A model generated the notes under the pieces. The model saw nothing but the letters and a program-made list of their open reading frames with translations. It did no database searches and was not told the origin of the DNA. A DNA stretch of 64,000 nt, taken from positions 1 to 64,000 of the forward strand of contig JBGTQJ010000041.1 of the NCBI GenBank assembly GCA_041941305.1, written 5' to 3'. This document shows positions 15,801 through 25,500 of this stretch, piece by piece. Position numbers and translations under genes: made by a program. Within the stretch, counting starts at the first letter, position 1. The number at the start of each line of letters is the position of its first letter. This DNA is from JANSWP01 sp041941305 (GTDB taxonomy: Bacteria; Bacteroidota; Bacteroidia; Chitinophagales; Saprospiraceae).

Positions 15801-18087
15801 AGATGTATTTTTTGCTTATGCTTTTGCCAAATTTGGATTTAGAGGTATGATGGAATTATTGACTGATTTTATGAGCGTTGAAGTCTTTGTCCAGTTTTTG
15901 CTAGGGAAACAATACCCAGGCACAGAAGATGAATTTACGTATTGGTTCGCAGAAGCTGGTCTTGGAGCAATAGAAAGGGGAGAAAACTGGTATGAAACTC
16001 AATTTGATAAAGTTGGAAAAAGTTTACCCATGCTTGCAGAGGGCGAAGATGCCAATGCAAGTAACGGGAGTAATGACAATTATATATTTAGTATTATCGC
16101 TGAAATAGACCGCCTCTCCGGAGAATTAAAACCTTTCTTGAAAGACCTTTGTTTGGAAGAAAACAGAGATTTTTATAGAAATTGGCGGGGCTCCAGAGTC
16201 TACCCGAGGTTAGATGCGATGGAGGGATTTGCAAATTCTGCACTGGAAAAACTAAAGGATGGTAATTATTATATGGGGCTGGAAGAAGACTTTAAGGGAG
16301 TGCAAACTAATGTTCAGGAAATTCGGGAAAATTTGAAAGGCAATTGGATGAACTATCGCAAAAGCTTCTGTCTGCAAGGACCTAACAATAGCATTGAATC
16401 CAATCTTGAAAAATTGGCTAAGGTTGATAAATTTTCAAAATTAATTTTAAAAGAGCCCCCACAACATTATTTCGATGCGCTAAAAGAAAAATTCAAGAGT
16501 GATGGGGAAAAAGATACCAAGAAACCGCCATTAAAGGATCGCCTTAAACAAGGGGCTAAGGAAAAATATGCAGCCATGAAGGAAAGGCTCTCTAAGCTAA
16601 GGGAGAAGAGCGATAATAAGGTTTCCAAAAGAGAGCGAATAAAAACAGGGATTACAAAAACATATGATGCTGCAAAACAAAAGGTTGGCGAAGCAGGACA
16701 AAAGGTTGGCGAAACAGTCGACAATAAAAAGCAAGAATTAAAAGCAAACATTGAAGAAGGGAAATTAGCATCCAACAAAAAAGGGATGGACAAACTCTCT
16801 CAGACATTTGGTCTGGGTTATCCGATACCTCCAGCTTTATGGATTACCGGAATCCAAGGAAGACTCTATTATCACATGAACCGGGATCTTTCAACTGGTA
16901 CCATGAAAGGAGTCAATGAAGCTGATAGAGCCATTGCAACCGCAAATGAAGATTTAACCGCTAATAAAAATGCTGAAATTGAAGAATTGAGTGCTTTGGC
17001 AACCCAATCCTGCAATGACCCCGGTTATTCGAGTAGTTTCCCCAACCCATTTCAGGAAATGCAGATGCCCTATTTTCCTGCATCTCAAAGTTTTAATTAC
17101 CAGCCAGATAAAAGTACTGTTTTCGGAGGTATGTTGATGGCCAATTTTATAGATATGCCAACGCAGGGGACGCTGGCAGATGGCTATGGATCTTTGGAAA
17201 TCAGTACATCCGGTTTGAGGGCAGAAACTGAATTGAATCTTGGAAACTATCAGATTCCAATGACTGTACAGGGATCCTTTTTGAATGCTTACCTAAGTGC
17301 CTATTTACAATATGATTCCGAAACTATCTCTCTGGGAGGAGATATGTTGTTTAAGACCAATCCGCTCTTCTGCGGAGGAGGAGATGGTAGCATTGGTTTG
17401 ACATTGGGTACTGATTTTTATGAATTCAGCGAACCCAATGAAAATGGGCTCAAGGAAATGTCTTTCAAGGCTTCTGATAAAAATGAATTAAAAATAAGAT
17501 TGGGCTCATATGATCGCCCCGTTTGGTTTCTTCCTGGATGTGCAGGGGTGACGGGGATGGCTTATTTAGACTTCCTGGTAAAAAATAATGAATCGTATTT
17601 AGAAGGTGGCTTGGGCGTTCGATTCTTTGCTGGTTTACAAACCCCTGAAAAAACGAGTTTGGCTGATTTTGTAACTATAGATGCCTATGCAGGAGCCAAC
17701 CTTGATTTGCTTTTGAGTGCAAGGATTCAATTTCAACCCAATTTTAAGGTGGAGCGCATAGGCTTTGATATAGAGGCATGGATGGGAGCCTGTATAAGTG
17801 GTGAAGTGATAGATATTGGGGATTATGCCGGAAATGTGGCAGAGGAAACGTTTGATTCCATTGGAAGCTTTTTCTCCGGAGATTTTGAAGAAGCTGCGGA
17901 TTGGGATGCAGAGAAAAATCACATTACTTTTTTCGAGGAGTTTGGTACCACTGTTTTTCTCAAAGGGGAAGTTTATACCAAGGATGATGCAGGAAAAGAA
18001 TGGGCAGCCAAAGGTAGTGCTGGCATCTCAAAAACGGTCATGGGAAAAGAGTTTACAGCAGATCTGGAATTTGATATAGATTTTTAA
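12838..18087 (+). CDS. Very large exported protein, TANFOR-like N-terminus
   Basis: The start at 12838 is chosen because it opens a signal peptide (MNQFYQSFFLFFVFGFCSQSLFGQ) 31 bp after the barrel gene; the frame is also open a further 84 bp upstream, inside that gene. The product is 1749 aa. Residues 25-180 carry the pattern I associate with TANFOR-type Bacteroidota proteins (QPPGSIYLTDY, DYFNPINMDVQGI, LPEGMYTFCVEVTDY), followed by Ig/FnIII-like repeats to about 400 and long beta-rich stretches. Residues 1214-1321 are strikingly different: Lys/Glu-rich, helical and LEA-like. The C-terminal 350 residues return to beta strands and end in DIDF, compatible with barrel insertion. No enzyme motif was found. 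It probably acts with the flanking barrel and FnIII proteins. Confidence 0.75.
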   Translation: MNQFYQSFFLFFVFGFCSQSLFGQLYPVSNTLVIQPPGSIYLTDYTQVGSQKMTLNLMLKDFSVTSHDVALNIKIDGPGVRLQTSGNFIPAPITLFPGMNSFEGSEIADYFNPINMDVQGIDQTSLLQSNQLPEGMYTFCVEVTDYQRRDVKLSTQHCSALTLQRNYPPLAVFPTCGTVVPASGPSNVLFQWQARHNLSVQAEYLLTVVAVNGDMSPNDAMIASQTPILDKAPVFTNSFTYTPDLVPLEMGKTYAYRVDVHDPMMEVTFENGGIGEVCHFTYGFEEGGIELTGPDDQSIIKMTEQPFLKWNGPDKVQTGLEIYYNIRIAEVGEAQDPEQAIEQNSPIILRKTDVVPQLNNWNVLITETLPTEKQFAWQVEAIAVAPDGSGNEQKIAESEIWSFRRAPNVPDFWAANETVKVEVITTNGTNPDNLSGKGLIKIDPDQDPVEVEFSNLRVSLRPSSNVLREGVIDFKLDKEIEVPLSWNEEVSDNGDASFVANHIVLDKDHFKLRGQVEWQYPIDKQDESTIVKSEPVLVQYDNYLLRTEASGLPFQEFTIDLTDPWGFRINLKKSSAFFIYDQELTTKMDGEVLVPKSVKSESKTRVRFSFEDTDNPYLYSNENLKGANSLKPVDQLGLTVEPQSVVFDFSEEESVGYLSEEKEWKGISIMKYKCTVRKDFDGSKNFVLEGDMVFEMTQDEESAVIAWIDGQGLDLTADKSWDLGSGPKAEVYTFKDEIINYLFQVEDNQLVDSCGITGFIKIPVLDDDELFLYNLPFTSYGLGKATLDMNGKPEDQQREFMLNEGDPNQEITIRIKSAVFSGTDHIDMTIDFEWFGLYAYLENLSGFKIWGDESVGFNEKNGKIYLSEQENSFLPGSQTYAYIIESIRAINDGGNFGFITEGGVTINGHVQSMAGDKFSLSIPSRKSVKTPGGDFPALPYDGDHAWNDYLDGGVSYENGTYTCAFKMDVGILKTESIAMYKPGDETWGDVFFAYAFAKFGFRGMMELLTDFMSVEVFVQFLLGKQYPGTEDEFTYWFAEAGLGAIERGENWYETQFDKVGKSLPMLAEGEDANASNGSNDNYIFSIIAEIDRLSGELKPFLKDLCLEENRDFYRNWRGSRVYPRLDAMEGFANSALEKLKDGNYYMGLEEDFKGVQTNVQEIRENLKGNWMNYRKSFCLQGPNNSIESNLEKLAKVDKFSKLILKEPPQHYFDALKEKFKSDGEKDTKKPPLKDRLKQGAKEKYAAMKERLSKLREKSDNKVSKRERIKTGITKTYDAAKQKVGEAGQKVGETVDNKKQELKANIEEGKLASNKKGMDKLSQTFGLGYPIPPALWITGIQGRLYYHMNRDLSTGTMKGVNEADRAIATANEDLTANKNAEIEELSALATQSCNDPGYSSSFPNPFQEMQMPYFPASQSFNYQPDKSTVFGGMLMANFIDMPTQGTLADGYGSLEISTSGLRAETELNLGNYQIPMTVQGSFLNAYLSAYLQYDSETISLGGDMLFKTNPLFCGGGDGSIGLTLGTDFYEFSEPNENGLKEMSFKASDKNELKIRLGSYDRPVWFLPGCAGVTGMAYLDFLVKNNESYLEGGLGVRFFAGLQTPEKTSLADFVTIDAYAGANLDLLLSARIQFQPNFKVERIGFDIEAWMGACISGEVIDIGDYAGNVAEETFDSIGSFFSGDFEEAADWDAEKNHITFFEEFGTTVFLKGEVYTKDDAGKEWAAKGSAGISKTVMGKEFTADLEFDIDF

Positions 18088-18340
18088 TGCAGGACATTTA
18101 AAATGGCAAATTTTGAAAAAGCCTTAGTCACATTTATCCATTTTAAGAACTATCTCAATTATGATTTTAAGAAATAGACTTTATTCCAAAATAATTTGTT
18201 TGGCAAAAATTTGTCTTTCGAATTCAGGCACCCCATCCGCAAAGCGGTTCATTCGCATGAATATCCACTGGACATTCACCCTTTGGGATTGCTCATTCAT
18301 TATCAAAACCTTGCAGCCCTTTGGGGATGCGGCGGTTTTG

Positions 18341-20434
18341 ATGCCTCGATTGAATTCAAAACCCAAAATTTTTTCTCATAAAAACCATCTTGGAATAAAG
18401 TCTAATAAATATTTTCAAATTTTCCTTCCTCTTTTTATGCTGTTCCTGTTGAGTCATTCTTCAAGTTTTGGACAGGAATTACCTGGTGTAGTCGCTATCC
18501 GCAATGCTCCGGAAGGTACCGTTGAATTAAAATGGATTTCCGATCAAATCTTCACAAAAGAAGATATCAATATCTATCGAAGAAAATCAGGAACAAGTGA
18601 AAATAGTTGGGTCAAAATCAACGAAAATCCCATTGGGAAAAGCCCTGATTTACATTCAAAAGCCAAACAATTGATTGATGAATTGGTGAATGCCGAAAAT
18701 CCTTCCAATACCGCATTATTTGTCATGCGATTACTAGATGCCTTTTTCCAAAATAACAAGGCTGCCCAAAATGCCGGTATGTTTTACGTAGATCGTTCAG
18801 CTGAAACGGGAAAACGCTATGATTACAGAATAATGACCATTGGAAATAATGGCAAAGAAAACTTATTTGCGCAGAACAAAGACCCTTTTCAGGTCAACGA
18901 ATACAAAACATTGGCTCCTCCCGACAGCCTAATAACTTCAGGCGAGAAAAACGCCTATAGAATTGGTTGGAAACCAGAAGTATATCGGTACCTGGGAGTC
19001 AACATTTATGGTAGCCTTGAAGAAAATGGTCCTTTTGAAAAGCTCAATGACAATTTGATTTTTCCAGTTCAAAATTCTTTTGCTGAAGAAGGTACACCAA
19101 GGAAATTTGCATTGCATCATTATATAGAAGAATATCAAAAAACGGGAGAAACCAAGTATTTCCGTCTTAAGAGTTATGGCTTTTTTGCAGATAGCAGCGA
19201 TTTCTCTGAAGTCTTTCCAATTACGATTTTACCCAGTGAAGGTCCTCCAGCAATTGATTCTCTCGCCATACAGGAAGTACAGCCTGAAGCCCGAAAAGTA
19301 AAGTTAGTTTGGGCTTCCTTGCCGGAACCAAATAAGCTGGCAGATATTCCTGTGGGCTTGCAACTTTATCGCTCTTATGCCAAAGGCACATTTTCGAAAG
19401 TGGGGGAAGTCATTCCTTTAGAAGAAGATGTCAATTCTGTGGAAGTCGAAGCACCTTATTATGGTTTCATCACATACAAAATAGCTACTATTGGAAAAAG
19501 TGGTTTGCAAACTTTTTCAAAGACTGTTGAAATAGATATACCGGATAAATATCCTCCAGCAGCCCCAAAGAATATCAAGGCAATAGCAGATGAAGGAATG
19601 ATAACTATCAGTTGGGACTCCAATGAAGAAGAAGACTTCAGAGGTTATTTTCTATACGCCACTGAGACCTCCTACGATCGTCCAGCTTTTTTTGAGATTA
19701 CTCCGCAAATGCTCACCGAGCCCTTTTTTATTGACTCCTTCCCTATGGAAGCTAAAAATGAATTCGGCTATCGGGTGATGGCGATTGATTCCGTAGGAAA
19801 TGAAGGGGAATTTTCAGAAATCGCTTACGCCCAATTGCCAGATGTGCTGGCGCCACCCGAACCCCTTATTTTGAGGATTGTGGAGCAAAAAGATGCCCTG
19901 CAAATTAATTGGGTACCAGCCTATTGTGATGACCTCCAAAAATATGAACTCTATCGTTCCAACCAAACAGATTCGAGCAATTGGCAGCTAATCGCTTCCA
20001 CCGAAATACCAACAACAGACAAAAGCTATCTGGATCAAAACTACAGCCCGGGTGAGCAGTATTACTATAAAATGTTAGCAGAAGATCAGGTGGGCAACCG
20101 CTCTGCTTTTTCTAATATTCAGCCCATTACCACCAAAGAACCCATACCGGAGGGATTTCCGCCAAGCAATTTTTCCTCAAAATATCGCAAAAAAGATAAA
20201 AGCGTCACGCTGACATGGGAATTGCCAAAAGAAGCAAAACCCACGGGAATAATCGTGTACCGACAGGAAAACGACAATCGCTTTTTCCCCCTGAGCCCCT
20301 TGCTCCAAAACAATGAGTATAAAGACGAAAGCACCGAGCCGGGAAATACCTATGCCTACAAAGCCAGGGTTTTTTATGACAAGGGTGTGAAGGTGGAATC
20401 GGAGGTTTTGAGGGTGAGTATTAAGGGGGAATAG
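18341..20434 (+). CDS. Fibronectin type III domain surface protein
   Basis: The frame is open from 18161, but the first 60 codons look non-protein-like. I place the start at the ATG at 18341, which gives 697 aa and puts a hydrophobic export segment (IFLPLFMLFLLSHSSSFGQ) within the first 50 residues. The rest consists of beta-sandwich modules. The clearest FnIII units begin around residues 403 (PAAPKNIKAIADEGMITISW), 505 (APPEPLILRIVEQKDALQINW) and 605 (PPSNFSSKYRKKDKSVTLTW). Each has the Pro-rich opening, a Trp and a Tyr-rich late strand. There is no T9SS sorting domain, so it may stay periplasmic or bind the neighbouring barrel. It is last in the three-gene cluster and is followed by heptamer repeats. 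The start position is uncertain. Confidence 0.75.
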   Translation: MPRLNSKPKIFSHKNHLGIKSNKYFQIFLPLFMLFLLSHSSSFGQELPGVVAIRNAPEGTVELKWISDQIFTKEDINIYRRKSGTSENSWVKINENPIGKSPDLHSKAKQLIDELVNAENPSNTALFVMRLLDAFFQNNKAAQNAGMFYVDRSAETGKRYDYRIMTIGNNGKENLFAQNKDPFQVNEYKTLAPPDSLITSGEKNAYRIGWKPEVYRYLGVNIYGSLEENGPFEKLNDNLIFPVQNSFAEEGTPRKFALHHYIEEYQKTGETKYFRLKSYGFFADSSDFSEVFPITILPSEGPPAIDSLAIQEVQPEARKVKLVWASLPEPNKLADIPVGLQLYRSYAKGTFSKVGEVIPLEEDVNSVEVEAPYYGFITYKIATIGKSGLQTFSKTVEIDIPDKYPPAAPKNIKAIADEGMITISWDSNEEEDFRGYFLYATETSYDRPAFFEITPQMLTEPFFIDSFPMEAKNEFGYRVMAIDSVGNEGEFSEIAYAQLPDVLAPPEPLILRIVEQKDALQINWVPAYCDDLQKYELYRSNQTDSSNWQLIASTEIPTTDKSYLDQNYSPGEQYYYKMLAEDQVGNRSAFSNIQPITTKEPIPEGFPPSNFSSKYRKKDKSVTLTWELPKEAKPTGIIVYRQENDNRFFPLSPLLQNNEYKDESTEPGNTYAYKARVFYDKGVKVESEVLRVSIKGE

Positions 20435-20445
20435 GTTATTTATTT

Positions 20446-20915
20446 TTTGGTAGATGGTTTTTTTTGGTGGATGGTAGACGGTTTTTTTTGGTGGATGGTA
20501 GACGGTGGACGGTTGACGGTTTTGCTCCCGCTGTAAATGTTTGATTTTCAGAGGGCGGCTACTCCTCCTTTTCCCAAGGGGACTCCTTTGGAGAGGAGGT
20601 TGGGAGGTCTGCGATGGCAATTTTTGACAGAACGCAATAGCCTTGCGATAGAAGGTTGACGGTTTTTGGTAGACGGTGGACGGTTGATGGCTGTGGTGTG
20701 ATTTGATTTGCTAGATTTCGCCAATCTGGTAAATCTTAACGAGCTGTCAATCAAGGAACTGAGATTTACTAAATTTCGGAGATTTTGCAAATCCTAGGTT
20801 CAATCAGAAAAACCAGCAACCAGCCAAATAATGAAATAATGAAAGAATGAAAGAATGAAAGAATGAAAAATGATGAAAAAAAGATCAGAAAAACCAGCAA
20901 CCAGCACCCAGCACC
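20446..20915. repeat. Intergenic region of 7-bp and 8-bp short tandem repeats
   Basis: Between two genes lies a patchwork of simple repeats. Degenerate heptamers related to ACCGTCC (minus strand) occur at 20484-20520 and 20655-20690. Several copies of the 8-mer AATGAAAG run over 20831-20868. Four heptamers of the CCAGCAA/CCAGCAC type lie at about 20893-20925, and the phrase CAGAAAAACCAGCAACCAGC occurs twice. A GC-rich palindrome with CTCCTC/GAGGAG arms sits at 20562-20597. No gene is supported here. Confidence 0.7.
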
Positions 20916-20950
20916 CAGCAACAAAATTTTCAAAAATAAAATCTAATAAA

Positions 20951-22324
20951 ATGAAGGATTTCTTTCAATTGACGATCATGAAAAAAATAAGCCTTATCAG
21001 CTTGTCCCTGCTTTTTTGCCACGGCTTATTGGCACAGGAAAAGGGGGTGGGCATCAATACGACGACGGTCGCTTCGGATGCAGTATTGGACATCAATGGA
21101 GCAGTGGGATCTGCCAATAAGGGCGTCCTGATACCGAGGATGCTGACGAGTGAACGTGATGCAATAGGGGCTAGCTCTAATGGGCTGCTGATTTATAATA
21201 CGGAGTCCGATCAGTTTGAATACAATAGTGGTGGAACATGGATGCCAATAGGGCAATGGGATAGAGAGAACAACGAAACACTTAGCTTTATGGATAAAGT
21301 TAAGGTGTACTCTGAGGGTCCTGCCACCTTTGCTGATGGTGGACAAATAAATTTGTTGAATGATGATAATAAAAAATCCATTGAAATCTATGCACAGGAT
21401 GATGGTGGACAAATGGAGTTTCGAGGTGGTACTGGACCTAATAATGGGACTTTGTTAGAGCTGAGGTCTTCAGAAACCTTTGGTCCATCAGTATGTCTAT
21501 TTACTAATACTTCAGATGCCCTCCGCATAAATACAGATAATAATGGGAATGGATTAATTGCATTTACCGATACAAATCCGGGTTCTCCAAATCATGCGTT
21601 GAGATTAACTGCTGATAGTGGAAATGGTATCATAGATTTGAGGAATAGTAGTGATATAAGTACAATAAAATTAAATAACGACTCAGGCGGGCATGGTAAT
21701 CTAACTCTTTATGATGTAAATGGTGCTAAGAAAACATTTTTTGGGCTAAGTCCATTTGGGGGTGGAATTGCAGAATATTATGGAGGAAATCTTAACTTAA
21801 ATGTTAAGATTGGTAATGTAACTAATAGTGTTGCTGATGGTTTTGTGGGAGTTTATAATCATGCCGGAGTTGAAAGGGCAAGTATATTTGTAGATATGAA
21901 TGATCATGGGGTCATAGCTGCTAACACAAAGAATTTTAGAATGGACCACCCCCATCAACCCGGCAAAGAGATTTGGTATTGCAGTGTAGAAGGACCAGAG
22001 GCAGCTGCCTATGACAGAGGAGTCGGTAAATTAAAAAACGGCGAAGCATTCATCTCATTTTCTGATCACTACGGCATTGTTGCCAATCCTGAAACCATGA
22101 CGGTAGTTTTAACGCCACATTCTGCCGACACCTATGGTTTGGCGGTCATTGAAAAAAGAGCGGATGGATTTTTAGTCAAGGAACTGAAAAATGGAAATGG
22201 CAATTTTGGCTTTGACTGGGAGGTGAAATGTGTCCGGAAGGGATATGAAGATTATCGGGTCATACGTGATGCTCGAGATAGTCAACCAGCACCAATATCT
22301 TCGAATAATGACGAGAATAAATAA
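20951..22324 (+). CDS. Secreted fibre-like protein with conserved C-terminal domain
   Basis: The frame is open from 20870, but the first codons lie in simple repeats. ATGs at 20951 and 20978 both lead into a signal peptide (MKKISLISLSLLFCHGLLAQ); 20951 is preceded by the A-rich TCTAATAAA. The product is about 457 aa. Residues 40-115 carry the pattern common in Bacteroidota tail-fibre-like exported proteins (GVGINTTTVASDAVLDI, KGVLIPRM, GLLIYNTESDQFEYNSG). The middle consists of repeated short beta segments with many Asn/Gly. The last 120 residues (FRMDHPHQPGKEIWYCSVEGPE... GVGKLKNGEAFI) match a C-terminal domain seen in other such proteins, possibly for trimer folding. Its function is unknown but extracellular. 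Confidence 0.75.
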   Translation: MKDFFQLTIMKKISLISLSLLFCHGLLAQEKGVGINTTTVASDAVLDINGAVGSANKGVLIPRMLTSERDAIGASSNGLLIYNTESDQFEYNSGGTWMPIGQWDRENNETLSFMDKVKVYSEGPATFADGGQINLLNDDNKKSIEIYAQDDGGQMEFRGGTGPNNGTLLELRSSETFGPSVCLFTNTSDALRINTDNNGNGLIAFTDTNPGSPNHALRLTADSGNGIIDLRNSSDISTIKLNNDSGGHGNLTLYDVNGAKKTFFGLSPFGGGIAEYYGGNLNLNVKIGNVTNSVADGFVGVYNHAGVERASIFVDMNDHGVIAANTKNFRMDHPHQPGKEIWYCSVEGPEAAAYDRGVGKLKNGEAFISFSDHYGIVANPETMTVVLTPHSADTYGLAVIEKRADGFLVKELKNGNGNFGFDWEVKCVRKGYEDYRVIRDARDSQPAPISSNNDENK

Positions 22325-22390
22325 CTGCCAAGAAGTAGATAAGCTAGCTTTAGTGCTGGATGACTTTAAGAAGCTGTATCACAAAAGACC

Positions 22391-22510
22391 TTCGGCGGAA
22401 AAAACCGCCGAAGAAAATTCTATGTAGGCATTTGTTTTTTAAATTTTTCTAGAAAAATTTAAAAAACAAATGCCTACAAAAAATAATATTCGCCGCCGCT
22501 TGCGGCGGCG
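22391..22510. repeat. Three consecutive perfect palindromes before the SprB-repeat gene
   Basis: First hairpin: TTCGGCGG (22391-22398) / CCGCCGAA (22405-22412) with an A6 loop. Second: 22424-22477 is a 54-nt palindrome, perfect from end to end with no spacer (27-nt arms, outer part GTAGGCATTTGTTTTTT). Third: CGCCGCCGC (22491-22499) / GCGGCGGCG (22502-22510) with a TT loop. The first could terminate transcription of the preceding gene. The whole gap 22325-22580 is occupied by these structures and a doubtful 39-codon frame. Confidence 0.8.
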
Positions 22511-22580
22511 TGACCGATGATACAGCCCCTAATAACCCCAACTTTCCTAATCCTTTTTGCAAATACCAATTCGGTCTATC

Positions 22581-25500
22581 ATGAGAAAATCGAGACTATC
22601 TTCATCATTTGTCAAAGATCCAATGAGAAAAGCCTGTTTTCTGGGCTGCTTATTCATTTGGATTTTTGGGGTTCCAGCCTTTAATCAAACCCCGATCCTG
22701 TATATCAAGGACGTATCTGTAGCAGTCTGCAACGATGTAGATATCACCGTAATGGGGGATGTAGAATCCGATGTAAACGAAGCCGGTAAAGGGCTTTTGT
22801 TTTCAGTGGATTATGATCCTAATTCGGGTAGTTTTATTGGGCTACCCGGTAATTTCAGGGTTTCGGGGAATATCACCAACACAGGCGCAGAGCATTTCTT
22901 CGATGATTCAGGAGATTTTAGCAATACCATTCTGAATGGCACGACCCAACAAACCATTAGCGGATCCGGAGACGTCAATTTTCATGGTTTGACCATTGAC
23001 AATCCCGCTTCCGTTTTACTTCAAAGAGAAATCAGCTTTAGCGATAAACTGGATTTTTTGCAAGGCAATCTCGATTTGAACAATCATCATTTGAACGCTG
23101 TCATGGAGGTCAACGGATTGTGGGGAACGAATATCTTCGGTGATTCACACGATGATCCGATAATTCTCAATGAAGATCAAACGAAACGCATTTTTGGATC
23201 GACAGAAGTGAGATTAGGATCAACCGGCATGCTGGCAAGCTATATGGATAGCAATGGTAAAAATATTATCGGACTCGGCGCTACTTTGTCACAATTAGGT
23301 ATGACGAATATTTCCCTTGACCGAGGTCATACAAACCAGGCAATGTTTGGAGGAAATAGCATCAGTCGTTATTTTGATATTCGGTCAACTGGTGTTGGAC
23401 AGAACCCGTCGACTTTTGATTTTCAATATATGGATCAGCACGATCTGAGCGGTAACGCTGAAGATGATTTGAGTTTTTTTAAAAATACAATTGGAACCGA
23501 CCCCAATTCTGGTGTGACCGGCAGCTGGGAAAGTGAATCGATAGACAATCTCGATATCGCCAATGATTTGGCGACAGATGATAGCGTAGATCCCCTGACG
23601 GATTATCGCCATACGCTTTATCCCTGTGAGCCAGCTACTTTTGTTGTAGAAGGAACCATTGGCAACAATCCACCCCAATCAGGAGTCATGGACGCCTGTG
23701 TCGATCAGCAAGTGGTGTTGGATTGTAGCAATCTCGTGGTAAACGGGACACCGACTTTTTTATGGAGCACTTCAGAGACGACTCAGATGATTACGGTTGA
23801 AAGTAACAGTCCGGGTATTATTACGTATTCAGTTACGGTAACAGATGGGAATGGATGTACAAGCCTTGGAGCAATAGACATTGACTGGAGGAGTTTGCCG
23901 ACAGTTCTATTCGATACCAACGTTTATCCAGATACTACTTTTCTTTGTGAAGACAATGTGTTAACCCTAGTTCCTATAGTAAGCCAGGACGTGGCTACTT
24001 ATCTATGGAGTACTGGTTCTACTTTGAATACACTGGCTATTACTGGAAATGGTTCAAATTTGCTTGAAACCTATTCCGTAACTGTTACCAATGATTTTGG
24101 TTGCTCTGCATCTGCTTCCGTTGATGTTTTTCAGGTTCCGGAGCCTGAAGTAGATCTTGGACCAAATGTTACACAATGCGATGGAGGCACTGTAACCCTT
24201 AGCCCTGGTCCACAACCCAGTGGATATACCTATTTATGGTCAAATGGATCTAATGCCAATTCCATTACTGTTGCACTTACAGGAGAATACGGAGTGACCA
24301 TTACTACTCCAACAACTCCAGCTTGTAAAAACAATGATAGCCTTGAGGTTTTTATAAGTGATATTAATTTGGCATTTAGTGTGGACGATGTGGACTGCTT
24401 TGGCAATTCAAATGGCTTCATTGACCTAACTGTCAACGATGGTATTGAACCCTATCAGTTTAATTGGACGGGTCCCAATAATTTTTCTTCTAATAATGAA
24501 GACCTACCAGGCTTGTCTGCTGGGAATTACAATGTTACAGTAACAGATGCTATAGGATGTACGGAAAATGGACTATCACCGGTCCTGGAACCAGATGAAC
24601 TGGTATTTGCCTCAATTATTGTGGTTCAGGATTCTTGCGGAATGGGTACCGGAGCCTTAACTGCAATTGGAGATGGAGGAACAACACCATATTCCTTCTC
24701 CTGGTCAAATAACCATAATGGTCCGTCTATAACCAATTTAGCTGCCGGAACTTATTTTGTGACTATGACTGATGCGAATGATTGTGTGAAAAGTACCGTG
24801 GCTACAGTGACTGGTCCAGGGTCTTTATTGGATGCCTCTCTGACCATAACCGAAATTTCCTGTAATCTGGCAGATGATGGCAAAATAGAGGTAGTCGCAA
24901 ATGGTGGAACGCCACCATATACTTACCAATGGTCTAAAAATTTCCAAGCTTTTGGTGGTACTGCTAATGTCATTGAGAATTTGGCACCTGGCTTATACGG
25001 AGTAACGGTAACAGATATGTACAATTGTACTTTTACCCTCTCTCAGCAATTAACTGAACCTGATCCCATTATTATCCTGCCTGATGGACCTGAAATAGAT
25101 GTCACTTGTTTTGGCGGAGACGACGGCGCCATTAATACGACCATAACTGCATCCGATCCCTTCGGAATATTATGGTCCAACGGTTTAACTACAGAAGATA
25201 TTTCCAATTTGACAGCGGGTATTTATACGGTCACAGTTACTTATAATGAAAACCCCAATTGTACTGAAATCAGGGCTTTTGAAGTGAGTGAACCTTTGGA
25301 AATACACATTACACAGGAGAATATAGTTCATGATTATTGCCTCGATAACAATGGGTCAATCGCTATCAATGCTGGAGGAGGTACCGGGCTCCTGTCCTAT
25401 GAATGGTCAAATGGAGAAATTACGCCCACGATATCCAATCTTGCTCCGGATGATTACACGGTTACAATAACTGACGAACATGCCTGCACCAAAGAATTCA

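Noticed and set aside
22308..22427. 39-codon frame overlapping the end of the fibre-like gene (ends KTAEENSM)
   Set aside because: It overlaps the preceding stop codon and runs through a hairpin; too short and unsupported to call, though the translation is hydrophilic and not absurd.
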